DNA from: Rhynchopus sp. YZ270_cl-10
Lineage: Eukaryota > Euglenozoa > Diplonemea > Diplonemida > Diplonemidae
Direction of reading: 5' to 3'
Assembly: GCA_964035575.1 (NCBI GenBank)
Contig: OZ037852.1
Coordinates: 1,488,001-1,552,000 of the forward strand
Length of the DNA: 64,000 bases
Shown here one piece after another: positions 10,746 to 20,957 of the stretch. The notes beneath the pieces are model-generated. The model saw nothing but the letters and a program-made list of their open reading frames with translations. It was not told the DNA's origin and made no database searches. Both the position numbers and the translations under genes were made by a program. Position 1 is the stretch's first letter; every line of letters starts with the position of its first letter.

Positions 10746-11413
10746 TTCTTTCGCCATGCTGCATGCTCCTTTTCCGGTAAAATAGAAAATTGTCTCCTAC
10801 AAATAGGATTCTGTAGGGGGTAGGTGAGAGGTGGGGGCGGAGCCCCACCCCTCACCTACCCCACCCCAGCCCCAATCCAAAACCCAAATTACCTACGTAT
10901 GGACACGTATGGATTCCACCTTTTCAAAAACAATTCACGTATGGATTTCCATACGTTCCACACGTGGAGCGTAATCCCTGTTCGCGCGGAAAAATTGACC
11001 ACGCCAAGTCGCTGTTTTTAACAGCAAAGGGGACTGGCTGACGACACTGAGGACCTCCTTGGCCAACCGGTTTTTTGCACCGTGTAAAAAAAACCCCCCC
11101 CCAAAAAAAAAAAAACAACGGAAAAGGTGGGCCACCTTTTCCGTTCTACTGAGCTAGGACCCTGCTGGATAAGACACTGCTCTTACCCCAAAAAAAAAAA
11201 AAAAAAATGGGCTTTCACCCGCGTCACCGTACCCTTCCCTGCTTGCAAAACAAGCAGGTTCACTCCCTTGTTGCTGCCGTCACTCTTCGCCACCTTTACC
11301 CCCTCCCCCCTTCCCTTTCCTCCAATCCACACAGAGGCACAAAAATACACAAAAAACGTGCCCACCATCACAACGTGCCTCGTGTGAGGTGTGGCGGACC
11401 TTAGTAAAGCGCC

Positions 11414-13642
11414 ATGGTGTGGCCGTTCGGGTCGAAGTCGAAGCTTGACCTGAACGACCATGACGTGCTGTTTGCAGAGCTGCAGCGGATGTTCGTGTAC
11501 TACGTGCAGCAGAAGAAGCATGCGCTGTACGAGCAGTACGACAAACTCGACGCGGATGAGATCCAGAAGCTCATCGACCGCATGAAGAAGGCCTACGACA
11601 CAAAGGTCACCACAGGCGAACAACTTGTCAAATCTGTCACAAAGCTGCACGGTAAGGTACCGGCGAAGTTCACCATACCCGATGCTATCGGCACTATGAC
11701 AAAAGACGAAGTCATCAAGCAGATCCTCGACCTCATGGCAGAGTACGGACAGCCACAACAGCAGGAGAAGGTTGCCGAGACGGCCGCGAAGTTTCGCAGT
11801 ATGTAGTGTATATTTTTTTATGTTATCAAGCATTGACGAATAGAAATGGAAAACGACGGATGGTGCGTGCCCGCTTTAGCGTATTGTTTTTCCACTAACA
11901 TCACTCACATTCATCAGTGAAAAACACAAACCTTTTGCGGTGCGATAAACGAAAAAGTGTTTTCTTTATTTCATTTAACTGTCATATCCTGAAGTCGTTT
12001 TCTATTTTTGCACACACGAAGTGTTATTGGAAACTAAACATAATATTATTTAAAACCAACGATAGATCTGTCCTTACGCTTTTTCCTTTTGAATCCTCCC
12101 CTCATCCATTATCATGTGCGTTATAGGCAAAGAGCCTAAATGGCTGCAACGAAACAAAGACATAGTAGTAGAGTAGTACAGATCAGTTGGTATAATGTTA
12201 TGTTTAGTTTCCCAAAGCAATGCAAAAAACAAGCTTTTTTTTTCTGTTATCAAAAGTAACTCCATCCTATTTTCCCCTCAGCAAAGAACTGCAAGCCTTA
12301 TGAAGGCCTTCTCGAGAATGTGCGCCAGCGTTTGGAGATGAAGGCAGACGAGATGCGTCGCGTCGCTGCAGAGCAGGAGGAGGCAGAGCTGGCGCGGAGC
12401 CACCAGGAGGCTAGTGTACAGCAGGTCCTGCAGGAGCACACCCCGCAGGACTACGGAGCACGCACACCGGAGGGGCCAGGCCCGCAGGACACCTCCTTGG
12501 TGCCTGTCTCTGAGAACGCAGAGTCTCAGGGGTCTCCCAACTCCAAGATCGGGTTTGCTTCTCCCGAAGCCGAGCCGGACCGCCTTCTCTCACCCCCACA
12601 CCACGGCCGCCGTGCTTCCGTTAGCCGCAAATCTCCCCGTGGATCCTCCTTCACCGAGGCCATCCCACCCTCGCCGGTTACAAGCGATTCACGCCCACAA
12701 CCCTTTCCACCAACCTCCACCCGACGCCACCGCACTCCCTCTGTCGTCTCCTCTGCGCAAGGTGACGGCGACTCTAGCACCATGAACGACCCAATCCGCT
12801 CACGCCTTGCCTCCTCTGTTAACAAAGGCACTAGAAAGATTCAGGGGAAGAAAAACACCGTGACAGCCCTGCATCAGCACTACGAAGACAAACAGAGGCA
12901 ACAACAGGAGGACTATGCGTCTCTGTACGACGAAGTGCAGAATTTAAAACGCACAATAGACGACCAGGTCACAACACACAAAAGCCTCATCGGACTGCAT
13001 CAAGACCAACAAGACTTTTTGCAAAAATACCTTCTCACCCAGGAGCGTGAAAACGGCGCCATGGCCGCCGAAGCTCACGTCCTCCGCATGCAATACAACG
13101 CGGCGTTAGATCAATGGAACGCCTCCCGCACGCTAGGAAAAAACATAGGTTTAAGCGGCTCCCCCATGCACGTTCCCCAAAGGTCCCCAGAGCGGTGCCG
13201 AGGGATAGGCATATGGTTGGAAGGCTTGGGCTTGCCTGAGTACGTCGACATATTTGTGTTTAATGAGATCGACTTCAGCAGTGTGACTCTGTTGACGGAG
13301 GACGATTTGATCAGGATGGGGGTGCAGGCGTTGGGGCCCAGGAAGACCATTGTCAGAGCGATTGCAGAGCTAGCTAGGCAACAGCTGGAGGAGAGCCCGA
13401 GAGCAAAGTCGCGCGCGCGGGTTGCACAGTCAATGGGGTACACAGGGAACCTTCCCGACACCACCTCTCCACAGCACGGTGGTACAGTAGTCGCGCCTGC
13501 TGTGTCCCCCTCGCAGTGGCGCGCGCATGTGGACACAACCTCCAGCAGGGTCTACTACTATAACGGCGGCACCGGAGAAAGCAAATGGGAGCTCCCTGAT
13601 ACATCCCAGACACCTCTAGATGCATTAGCAGATTTGCTGTAA
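11414..13642 (+). CDS. SAM- and WW-domain scaffold protein, two exons
   Basis: The start is in a strong context (gccATGg at 11414), after a pyrimidine tract with AG at 11333-11334. Exon 1 (11414-11798) and exon 2 (12282-13642) join in frame across a GTATGT...CCCCTCAG intron to give 581 aa. Residues 1-190 are rich in charged helix and end in a coiled coil (EMRRVAAEQEEAEL). Residues 190-310 are Pro/Ser-rich. A second helical stretch follows (about 320-410). About 434-500 is a SAM domain (IWLEGLGLPEYVDIF, then LIRMGVQALGPRKTIV). About 539-571 is a WW domain (SQWRAHVD, RVYYYN, SKWELP). SAM domains oligomerise and WW domains bind proline-rich ligands, so this is probably a cytoplasmic scaffold. 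The full-length architecture is not one I can name. Each exon read alone gives an open frame ending or starting at the intron, but the exact in-frame join supports one gene. Confidence 0.8.
11799..12281 (+). other. Intron of the SAM/WW gene (483 nt)
   Basis: The donor GTATGT and acceptor TTTCCCCTCAG flank AT-rich DNA with stops in all forward frames. Splicing turns codon 129 into ACA and keeps the frame into exon 2, adding KNCKPYEGLLEN before the first possible internal start there. Confidence 0.75.
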
Positions 13643-14279
13643 TTTTTTTTTTTTTTTGAGGTTTTTTGGGATTTTCTCAAAAAAGGGGTAAAAAAAGGTC
13701 GAAAAGAGGTTTAAAAAAAGGGAATGTTGTATTTTGAAAGGTAGGTGATGTGAGGCTTTTTATCATACAAACATTTTTGTTGTAAGCTGTATTGTGAGTT
13801 ATTGTATTCTTTGATTTTTTTTGTTTTTCAGAGCCTGCGATGAACGGTGAGGCGTTTTCCACCTTTCAAATTCTCTTCTTTCTTCTTTCTTTTTCTATGG
13901 AGCGTTAGTGACTATGTCCTAGAGACGTTTTGAGCTAGCTACTTCTCTTTGTATCCGAGTCTGAACGAAACAAAAAAGTAAAATTGGATTTTTTAAGTCG
14001 TGTTTTTTTAAAACGAAAATCGGAAAAAAACAAACGTTTTTTTTTATGTGTTTCATACGATGGACATGGGTGTTGAAGGCAGAGGGCACAAAACGGGCTC
14101 TTTTAGACGGGGGGAGGTATTCGGAAATAAACTTCTTCCCTCCCATTCCCAGGGACTACTGTTAAGCCAACAGAGTATCGAAACAACGCAGTTTGTCGAT
14201 ATCAGTTGAAAAAGAAAATAGATTGTTACGTTTTTTTTTTCTTCGTGTGCTTTCTCTTTTTTGAATGGTGAAATGGATT
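13643..14279. other. AT-rich spacer without a gene
   Basis: This is T-rich DNA with long homopolymers; no coding frame or repeat is convincing. A pyrimidine tract with CAG near 13830 could be an acceptor, but no ORF of note follows. Confidence 0.4.
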
Positions 14280-14410
14280 TAGTTCGTTTTTCTTTTTATT
14301 TTTGAAAACTTGCTTGTAGTGTAGACACCCTAGAGTGTGCTCCACTGTACCATTTTTTTAAAACCAAGGTACACTGTCAGAGGGCTTTGTATTTCCAACT
14401 CTACTTTTTT
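14280..14410. repeat. Inverted R3 followed by R2
   Basis: On the minus strand 14280-14350 reads as R3 (GTGGAGCACACTC, GGGTGTCTACACT, AAGTTTTC). Directly after it, R2 occurs on the plus strand (ACACTGTCAGAGGGCTTTGT at 14371). Confidence 0.55.
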
Positions 14411-14534
14411 TTTTTCCTTTTTCTCTTTCATCCCAGGGCTGCCGGAGATGAAAGCATCTTCAACATTACTTTTTGACTTAGCGAATCGACCTGAGTTTTG
14501 CATTCCACACGGTGCAGTCTGTCCTGGAAATGTC

Positions 14535-14664
14535 GGACCCTTTTGTCGGAGTCCGAGGGGGTCCGACAGTCGGACCCCCTGAGTCCGACAGTCGGACTCA
14601 GGGGTCCGACTGTCGGACTCACAGTCGGACCCCTGAGTCCGACTGCCGGACCCTGGGGTCCGAC
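14535..14664. repeat. Palindromic GTCCGAC array, copy 1
   Basis: Alternating GTCCGACAGTCGGAC and GGACTCAGGGGTCC type blocks form many overlapping perfect palindromes. A second array of the same kind lies at 19809-19940. Confidence 0.8.
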
Positions 14665-14790
14665 AGGCACACCCAGGTGCCCAGGTGCCCAGGTACCCAG
14701 GTACCCAGGTGCCCAGGTACCCAGGTACCCAGGTACCCAGGTACCCAGGTACCCAGGTACCCAGGTACCCAGGTACCCAGGTCCAGGTCC
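14664..14790. repeat. 8-bp satellite (AGGTACCC)n
   Basis: About 14 copies of an 8-bp unit with early copies carrying GCCC instead of ACCC. It begins exactly where the GTCCGAC array ends. Open frames across it on both strands are products of the repeat. Confidence 0.9.
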
Positions 14791-14939
14791 AGGAACAGGT
14801 ACCCAGGAACAGGAAAAAAGTCGTGAAAGAGCAACCACAGCTCCACATGACAAACACAAAAGTGTCCAGTCACGTGGGGCATTCATGCACTGAGGAGATA
14901 ATGATCCAACAATTTACAAGAAAGATTACTTAACCTACT

Positions 14940-16130
14940 GCTGGAAATTGCCAGGTCGTAGTAACACACAAAGTGTGCCTCCGTTCGGGAAGACCGGATA
15001 TTCTAGAGACCAGAAAGGCCTCAAGAATATCTTCCGGTAGTCAAGGTAGAACCGAGTGAACGGCCCAAGACCCCCGTGGAGAAGTTAAATGTTGTAATGC
15101 TATCAGGTAGAAACTGCGAACACTGTCTTACCCTCCTCAATGCATGGTGGTTGATGTCTTCCACAACAAATTTCCTGTACCCAGGTACCCAAATTCCCAG
15201 ACCCACGCAGTGGCACATGACCGCCAAGTGTGAGTGACCCACACATGAGGGAATGCGACACTACGCAAAATTTACCACCAGACCCTGTCTTCGTGCACCT
15301 GAAGTACAACGCCGCAGACAGGCCAAACATGCGTTGGACTCAGAGGAATGCCCGCTGTGCAGGTATCAAACATGAGAACCAACTCCCAGCAACAAGGGGC
15401 GCCTTTTGGCGGGCGTTGTTGAGGGTGTTTGGGGTGCAAAGTTTTCCACAATTTTGATGCGCGGGTACAGAAGTGTTGTCTTGTTCTTTCATCTCTAGGA
15501 ATGTAAATGTCAATCGCGTTTAACTACCACGAGGGCTTGTTTAGTGAACCCACGAGGGGTCGAAGGGGGTTGGTTATCCCATATCTATCAAAGGTTGTGT
15601 CGACCAGGCGAATCCACTATGTTACGCTGTACGTTGTTAAATCCGAAGAAATAACGCTTTAGCAGCCGCAGGAAGTTTGTTAAAAAGAGTGCCTCACGCT
15701 ACACAAACCACCACCCGCGATTGACTTAGATGTTATAACAAAGAGAATTCAGAACAAAACAACACCCTGCCCCATACACACTAAATTGTCATGCTTCAAG
15801 AGCATGCCTGGGCCAAAATTACTGTGACAAAAAGGCAACAAGACCACCCACAAGGAGTGTGAAATGTGCACTGGTTTTCTGGGGGAACGCAATATTTTCT
15901 TGTGCCTCGTCCTCCGCAAGCAGAGGACAGACTTTCCGGAAGGTTTCCAAAGTCGAATTTCTTGCACTAGCTATGCTCCCTGGGTTAAATGGCAATAGCA
16001 GTGACTGACAAAGTGTACCCATCCCCCTTCCACCCCAGATCTTAGTCCGCAAACTCAGAATGGATTGATGCGGGTGATACTCTTTGGATTTTGAGTTGCT
16101 GAATGTCGGAGACGCGGCGAGGCTTCTCAT
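14940..16130. other. Gene-poor spacer
   Basis: A short block GTACCCAGGTACCC at 15178-15190 echoes the nearby 8-bp satellite. Short open frames on both strands show no recognisable domain. I see no supported gene. Confidence 0.4.
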
Positions 16131-16254
16131 CACAATCGCAGATGCAGTTCAGATTTCACGATCCTGTGATGAGTGTAAATGTGGAGTGTGATTAATGAAT
16201 GAAATGTATGGTGTAGAAACGCAGTTATCGGGAAAGGTGAGGTTAATGTGGTAA

Positions 16255-17125
16255 AAAAAGGGGATAAAACTCGTGTAATTTTGTGAATTCCCACAAAGGT
16301 GGGTGATAATGTGCCCTTTGTCACTCAATTGTAACCGAGAATGTATGGGAGAATGAAATATTATTTCCCAACCCAACAACAACGATAAAGCGTGAAGACA
16401 ATAAATGAAATCAAAGCGGAATAAATTTGAGGTTTTGTGAGGCACTCAACGAGTGTGCCGGCTCTGTGGCGTCACGGAGCCACCAACACTCCCCAGTCAT
16501 TTTTCCTGCGCTTCCAGGAAAACTCGCGTTTGCGACCAGGCCGAAACGAAAAAATTTAATTCACAGCAAACAGGTGTGAGGGAGAAGAAAAGAAAGTGAA
16601 CAAAAACGAAAAAACAATGTTTTTCTGAAATGTGATGTTGTTGGGGTGGGGAGAATAAAACAGTTCCAGAAAAGCTCCTGCGTCGGTTTTCTTTTGGTTA
16701 AAAAAATCACTCAGTAAAAAAAAGAACTTTTTCATCACTCCCCTCAAACACTGCCAAAACGAAGAAGGACAGGATGTATGACACTTACGGATACCAAGTC
16801 TCAGCGGGTATGAGAAGCAAGGAGGTGTACAAGAAGAAATGGGACGAGTTCTTGCGGTTTTCAAACCTCGAGCGACTTGGTCCGCTTTGTATTGACACGG
16901 ACCTCGACACCCCGACATGTACTGGCTTTTGAGAAAGGCAGTCGGTTCCTCGGTAGATTGCGTGCAAGTGAGGGAATATCCATCTGCTTGGAAGACGTCA
17001 AAACACCAAACATAGTATTTCGCGACATAAAGGGCAGATCAAATACTCACTGCCTTACATTCTCGGTTACAATTGAGTGACACAAAGGGCATATAATCTG
17101 CAAAATTACACGAGTTTTATTTCAC
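16255..17125. mobile_element. Element with ~80-bp inverted ends, recombinase-like fragment inside
   Basis: 16262-16345 is repeated in reverse complement at 17050-17120: both read ATAAAACTCGTGTAATTTTG, then TGCCCTTTGT and CACTCAATTGTAACCGAGAA with small gaps. Between them lies the fragment at 16774-16932. Exact borders and a target duplication could not be fixed. Confidence 0.5.
16774..16932 (+). pseudogene. Possible tyrosine-recombinase core-binding fragment
   Basis: The short product contains EVYKKKWDEFLRFSNL. Its spacing Y...W..F..F resembles the core-binding domain of tyrosine recombinases (as in Cryptons or DIRS-type elements) and it resembles the product at 17434-17805. No catalytic domain is visible. 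This is a fossil fragment; the family call is tentative. Confidence 0.3.
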
Positions 17126-17154
17126 TGAGTTAGATAATTATTATCTCATGAAAT

Positions 17155-17346
17155 AAAGTGAACATTATTTCACGAGGTGGTGGGTGACTCAAACTGGGGC
17201 TCAACTTCACGAAGCGAGTGGAGTTCAGCATTTTGATTTCATGAGTGAAGTGAGTGTAATCATAAAAGTGATGTCACGAGCGATAGCGAGTGGGTATCAC
17301 GTATTCCAGTTTGTGAATCACCCATCAGTTAAATAATGTTCACTTT
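17155..17346. repeat. Inverted repeat, about 45-bp arms
   Basis: AAAGTGAACATTATTT with GGGTGA..CAAACTGG (17155-17203) recurs inverted at 17306-17346. It is one of four consecutive inverted repeats in this island. Confidence 0.7.
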
Positions 17347-17433
17347 AGTTTTCGATACGTAATTTTATACCACGCGTGAAAAACGTAAACAGGTGAAAAA
17401 GTGAGTGAAATAAGATTCGTTTTATTTCACGTT

Positions 17434-17805
17434 TTATTTCACGCAAATCGTGAAGGATTGGGTGGGGGAGTGAAATAAAAGATCACGGAGTGATCTGAAG
17501 GACACGACGTGTTCTTCCCTGGGCTCGTTCGCTCCTGAAAGTCTGTTGAAACGGAGGAAATCGTCCCATGTTTTCCTGTACTGCACACCACTGTTCATGT
17601 CGTCGAACAAGTTGTCATATGCATCCTCCATCTCCGCAAACTTGCGCGTGGGTTTAGGCATGTGTGTAAGAGGCAATAAATAATCTGTAATTTGAAGTGT
17701 GGTGGTGTGAGGGGTGGAGCGTGGGCTCAACGTTCCACTGTTTACACCTATAAATACGTTTTTCACTTGTGGAATAAAATTACATATTGAGTGAAATAAG
17801 AACAT
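17434..17805 (-). pseudogene. Second recombinase-like core-binding fragment
   Basis: The product contains YRKTWDDFLRFNRLSG followed by EEHVVSF, a better match to the Y...W..F..F...G.....V..F pattern of tyrosine-recombinase core-binding domains than the fragment at 16774. It ends before any catalytic region. It lies among inverted repeats. Crypton or DIRS-like origin is an inference; a host DNA-binding protein is not excluded. Confidence 0.35.
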
Positions 17806-17938
17806 TTTCTTGCACTTGCCACTAAAAAGGCACCCTCGTGACTCTCACTCTTATTCCCCTCGCTTCGCTCGGGAAATAACGCACTCGGGCACCTTTTTAG
17901 TGGCGCGTGAAATAAAATAGTTCTTATTTCACTCGAAT
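17785..17938. repeat. Large palindrome, about 50-bp arms
   Basis: GAGTGAAATAAGAAC ... GCCACTAAAAAGG on the left is mirrored by CCTTTTTAGTGGC ... GTTCTTATTTCACTC on the right, around a short centre with CGCTTCGCTCG. It could form a cruciform. Confidence 0.8.
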
Positions 17939-17943
17939 AAATA

Positions 17944-18249
17944 GTTATTATCTCACGGGCAATAATGTTGTGCTGCGTTTTCGAAATTCCTACAGTATAT
18001 TTGACAAATGATGTATGACCACCTAGTACGGGGCGTCAAGGTTGGGTATGGTGAACAGTTCCTCGAAGTCCTATGACTGCAACCCTTTTGGTTGCATGCG
18101 CAGATCTCCTCCACATTGCTTTTGCGCCTACTCTCGGCATGGGTTTTGTTTTGTTCTTTGTGTGCGGAGATAATGTCTACTGTATTTTGTGTAATCTCCA
18201 GGAAGGAATTTCGAAAACGCGGCTAAACATTATTACACAAGTGAGATAA
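17944..18249. repeat. Inverted repeat with 200-bp loop
   Basis: TTATCTCAC..GTAATAATG with GCGTTTTCGAAATTCCT (17944-17991) recurs inverted at 18201-18249 with a few mismatches. The loop holds no gene. Confidence 0.7.
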
Positions 18250-18657
18250 AAAATTGTTGGCTCTCTCTCTGTTGTTTTGGCTTTTGTTTTTTTGTCTATT
18301 TGTGACGAGGCCTGGAACACCTGAACATAGGCATATCTGGAAAATCTATCTGAGGTGTGGCAAATTAAATATATTCAAGCGTGTGGTTGAGGCGCACCTA
18401 AACATAAGTAAGTGCCAAGTCTGAACATTTATTTTCAGAGGCCTTAGTGAGGCTGTTTCGGCCTCGTTGCATTGTATCATGATGTAATAAGGTTCACATA
18501 CTTTCGATTCAAAGAAGAGAAAGCACACAAGAAAATAAAATGCTGCAAACCACTGGGTGTGTTGTTTGCATCTACACAAGTAACTGAAAGTTAAACATTT
18601 ACATACCTTGTCTTCCCCGTAGCCTCCGCCTTCGCTGCTGTCAAGCTGCCTTCTCTT

Positions 18658-19413
18658 GGTACCCAGTACCCAGTACCCAGTACCCAGTACCCAGTACCCA
18701 GTACCCAGTACCCAGTACCCAGTACCCAGTACCCAGTACCCAGTACCCAGTACCCAGTACCCAGTACCCAGTACCCAGTACCCAGTACCCAGTACCCAGT
18801 ACCCAGTACCCAGTACCCAGTACCCAGTACCCAGTACCCAGTACCCAGTACCCAGTACCCAGTACCCAGTACCCAGTACCCAGTACCCAGTACCCAGTAC
18901 CCAGTACCCAGTACCCAGTACCCAGTACCCAGTACCCAGTACCCAGTACCCAGTACCCAGTACCCAGTACCCAGTACCCAGTACCCAGTACCCAGTACCC
19001 AGTACCCAGTACCCAGTACCCAGTACCCAGTACCCAGTACCCAGTACCCAGTACCCAGTACCCAGTACCCAGTACCCAGTACCCAGTACCCAGTACCCAG
19101 TACCCAGTACCCAGTACCCAGTACCCAGTACCCAGTACCCAGTACCCAGTACCCAGTACCCAGTACCCAGTACCCAGTACCCAGTACCCAGTACCCAGTA
19201 CCCAGTACCCAGTACCCAGTACCCAGTACCCAGTACCCAGTACCCAGTACCCAGTACCCAGTACCCAGTACCCAGTACCCAGTACCCAGTACCCAGTACC
19301 CAGTACCCAGTACCCAGTACCCAGTACCCAGTACCCAGTACCCAGTACCCAGTACCCAGTACCCAGTACCCAGTACCCAGTACCCAGTACCCAGTACCCA
19401 GTACCCAGTACCC
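18658..19413. repeat. 7-bp satellite (CCCAGTA)n, about 108 copies
   Basis: An uninterrupted, nearly perfect array; the other strand reads (TACTGGG)n. Because 7 is not a multiple of 3 and the unit has no stop in any phase, long spurious open frames exist on both strands. The right flank (19414-19806) is unrelated to the left flank. Confidence 0.95.
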
Positions 19414-19806
19414 AAATTGGTCGCCCCCTGGTTGGTCGAGAACCTAAAAATGCAAAAAAACGCAAAATTCATGTGTTTTGACCATGTCTGGGTACACCAA
19501 ATACACACCTCTGAACAAGCCTATACCCAGTAGTAGGCAACAAGCGCTATTTTTTGACCAAGAAAAAAAAAATCCCCCAAAAATTGGGTGTAGTAGGTCA
19601 TAAAATGGCCCAAAAAATTCAAAGAAAACCTCAGATTGACCAAACAATGAAAAAAATTTTCAAGTCAAATTTTCAGCCAAAATACGGCTATTTTGGTAAA
19701 ACCATGTGTACTGTAGTGGCTATACAAGGCGATTTTCGGCCAAAAAAATTTTTTTGGCCAAAAAAAAAATTTTTTTTTCGGCCCAAAAAAAAAAAAAATT
19801 TTTTTT
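19414..19806. repeat. Relative of the E9 interior
   Basis: It shares TGTGTTTTGACCATG, TAGTAGGTCATAAAATGGCCC and ACTGTAGTGGCTA with 30320-31280 inside E9, in the same order, with many substitutions. It looks like an old truncated copy. Confidence 0.55.
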
Positions 19807-19808
19807 TT

Positions 19809-19940
19809 GGGTCCGACTGTCGGACCCCAGAGTCCGACAGTCGGACTCCAGAGTCCGTCTGTCGGACTCCAGAGTCCGACAGACGGACCCCTGAGTCCGT
19901 CTGTCGGACTCAGGGGGTCCGACTGTCGGACTCAGGGGGT
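19809..19940. repeat. Palindromic GTCCGAC array, copy 2
   Basis: The same family as 14535-14664, with blocks such as GAGTCCGACAGTCGGACTC and variants with GTCTGTC. It stands at the end of the E9-like stretch. Confidence 0.8.
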
Positions 19941-20473
19941 AAGTCCGTTATTTACACACTCCAAGCACGACAGACCGCACCGTGCACACAAAAAAAAAAA
20001 AATAATAATAAACGGCACACCTGGGAGGGGGGGTTTTTTCTGAGGTGGTGTAGGGGAGGAGCGTTGTTCAGGGTGGTACGATTTCTCAACTATCTGCCCG
20101 TATTTCTTTCACATCAGTATTGCCTCCCCTCTTCCATTTTTTTTTTTTTTGCAAAAAAACCCCCCTCTTTTTCCCCAGATCAGCTGACTGAGGCCTTCTT
20201 TTCTGTTGCCTTGGGGTGCACTATCTCTTCTCAATGTTTGCCCCTTCTGCAAGTAAATTCAATTTCCCCAGTATTTTTTTTTTTTTTTGAGGTGACAACA
20301 ACAAAACAGATTGTAGTTAAATGTGCCATCTATCTGCACAAAAAAAAAAAATCTCATTCCCTGACGTTTTCACTTTATGTTATTTGCATTTTTTTTCCCA
20401 CCTTTTTCCCCCTTTTTGAAAGCTGTGTGCACACAAGAAATGTGCATTCATATCTCTAATTTCCCCTGCCCTA

Positions 20474-20792
20474 ATGGTGGCAGTATTTTTTTTTTGGTGA
20501 TGGGAGCCCATTGGAATACGCAAAATACGTCAAAAATACATCACAGTGGTTCTTTGGATGAAACAGGTCAACCGAGCGATAGCACACAGACTTGATCTGG
20601 TGCAAGCCCGCAGGAGTATCTGCCCTATCAGCTTTTGACGGTAGTGTAGTGGACTACCGTGTCTGTAACGGGTAACGGGGAATTAGGGTTCGATTCCGGA
20701 GAGGGAGCCTGAGAAACGGCTACATGTATTGTGATGCATTTTGATGTATTTTGCGTATTCCAATGGGCTACCCATCACAATACTGCCACCAT
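20474..20792. mobile_element. Tc1/mariner-like MITE carrying an rRNA fragment
   Basis: Long inverted ends of about 75 bp (ATGGTGGCAGTATT, then AGCCCATTGGAATACGCAAA and related sequence) start inside TA dinucleotides at 20472-20473 and 20793-20794, which suits a TA target duplication. The centre, roughly 20556-20722, is foreign to the ends and contains the SSU rRNA piece below. No transposase is encoded. Confidence 0.7.
20616..20723 (+). rRNA. Captured fragment of eukaryotic SSU (18S) rRNA
   Basis: The stretch contains in order CTGCCCTATCAGCTTTTGA, ACGGTAGTGTAGTGGACTA, AACGGGTAACGGGGAATTAG, GGTTCGATTCCGGAGAGGG and AGCCTGAGAAACGGCTAC, the universally conserved region some 320-430 bases into eukaryotic 18S rRNA. 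It stops abruptly at the right arm of the MITE. Bases 20556-20615 may be the more variable upstream part. It is a fragment, not a gene, but is useful for naming the organism. The GGTTCGATTCC resembles a tRNA B box by chance. Confidence 0.9.
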
Positions 20793-20957
20793 TACCCTCC
20801 CCTCACATCAAAAGTGTTTGACCTAAGAAATAGAAACGACGGAGGGTGAATGCCCGCGTATCTTGAGGGTTCTTTTCTTTTCAGATGCGTGTGTGTATGA
20901 GAGACACATTCATCAAGTTATCTTTTTCCACACCAACAGCGCACTTCAAGGATGAAG

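Larger units (their letters stand above)
9436..11164. mobile_element. hAT-like element E4 nested in E2
   Basis: The terminal inverted repeats are CAGGGTTCTAGCTCAG and its partner with one mismatch, continuing imperfectly through a shared ACGGAAAAGGTGG. The 7-bp duplication CTGGATA (9429-9435 and 11165-11171) is confirmed by the uninterrupted GATTCCTGGATAAGACACTG in the related copy at 21880-21906. The interior holds R7 (9811-9930), R5 (10668-10745) and a hairpin at 10818-10860. No transposase is seen. Confidence 0.8.
9116..11179. mobile_element. hAT-like MITE E2, interrupted by E4
   Basis: The ends CAGTGTATTTTTTGG and TGGATAAGACACTG are flanked by perfect 8-bp duplications CTCTTACC (9108-9115 and 11180-11187). 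Removing E4 leaves about 328 bp, close to the related copy at 20958-21906 after its own insertion is removed (318 bp). E1 lies immediately to the left in the same target sequence. Confidence 0.85.

Noticed and set aside
12320-13642. SAM/WW protein starting at GTG 12320
   Set aside because: The in-frame splice to the upstream ATG exon explains the frame better than a non-ATG start.
14535-14790. CRISPR array
   Set aside because: Units are contiguous palindromes and an 8-bp satellite without spacers, in a eukaryotic context.
18591-19508. Open frames of 260-305 codons across the 7-bp satellite on both strands
   Set aside because: They are translations of the repeat in every phase; no independent coding signal.
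20687-20698. tRNA B-box-like GGTTCGATTCC
   Set aside because: It is part of the conserved SSU rRNA segment; no tRNA cloverleaf fits.
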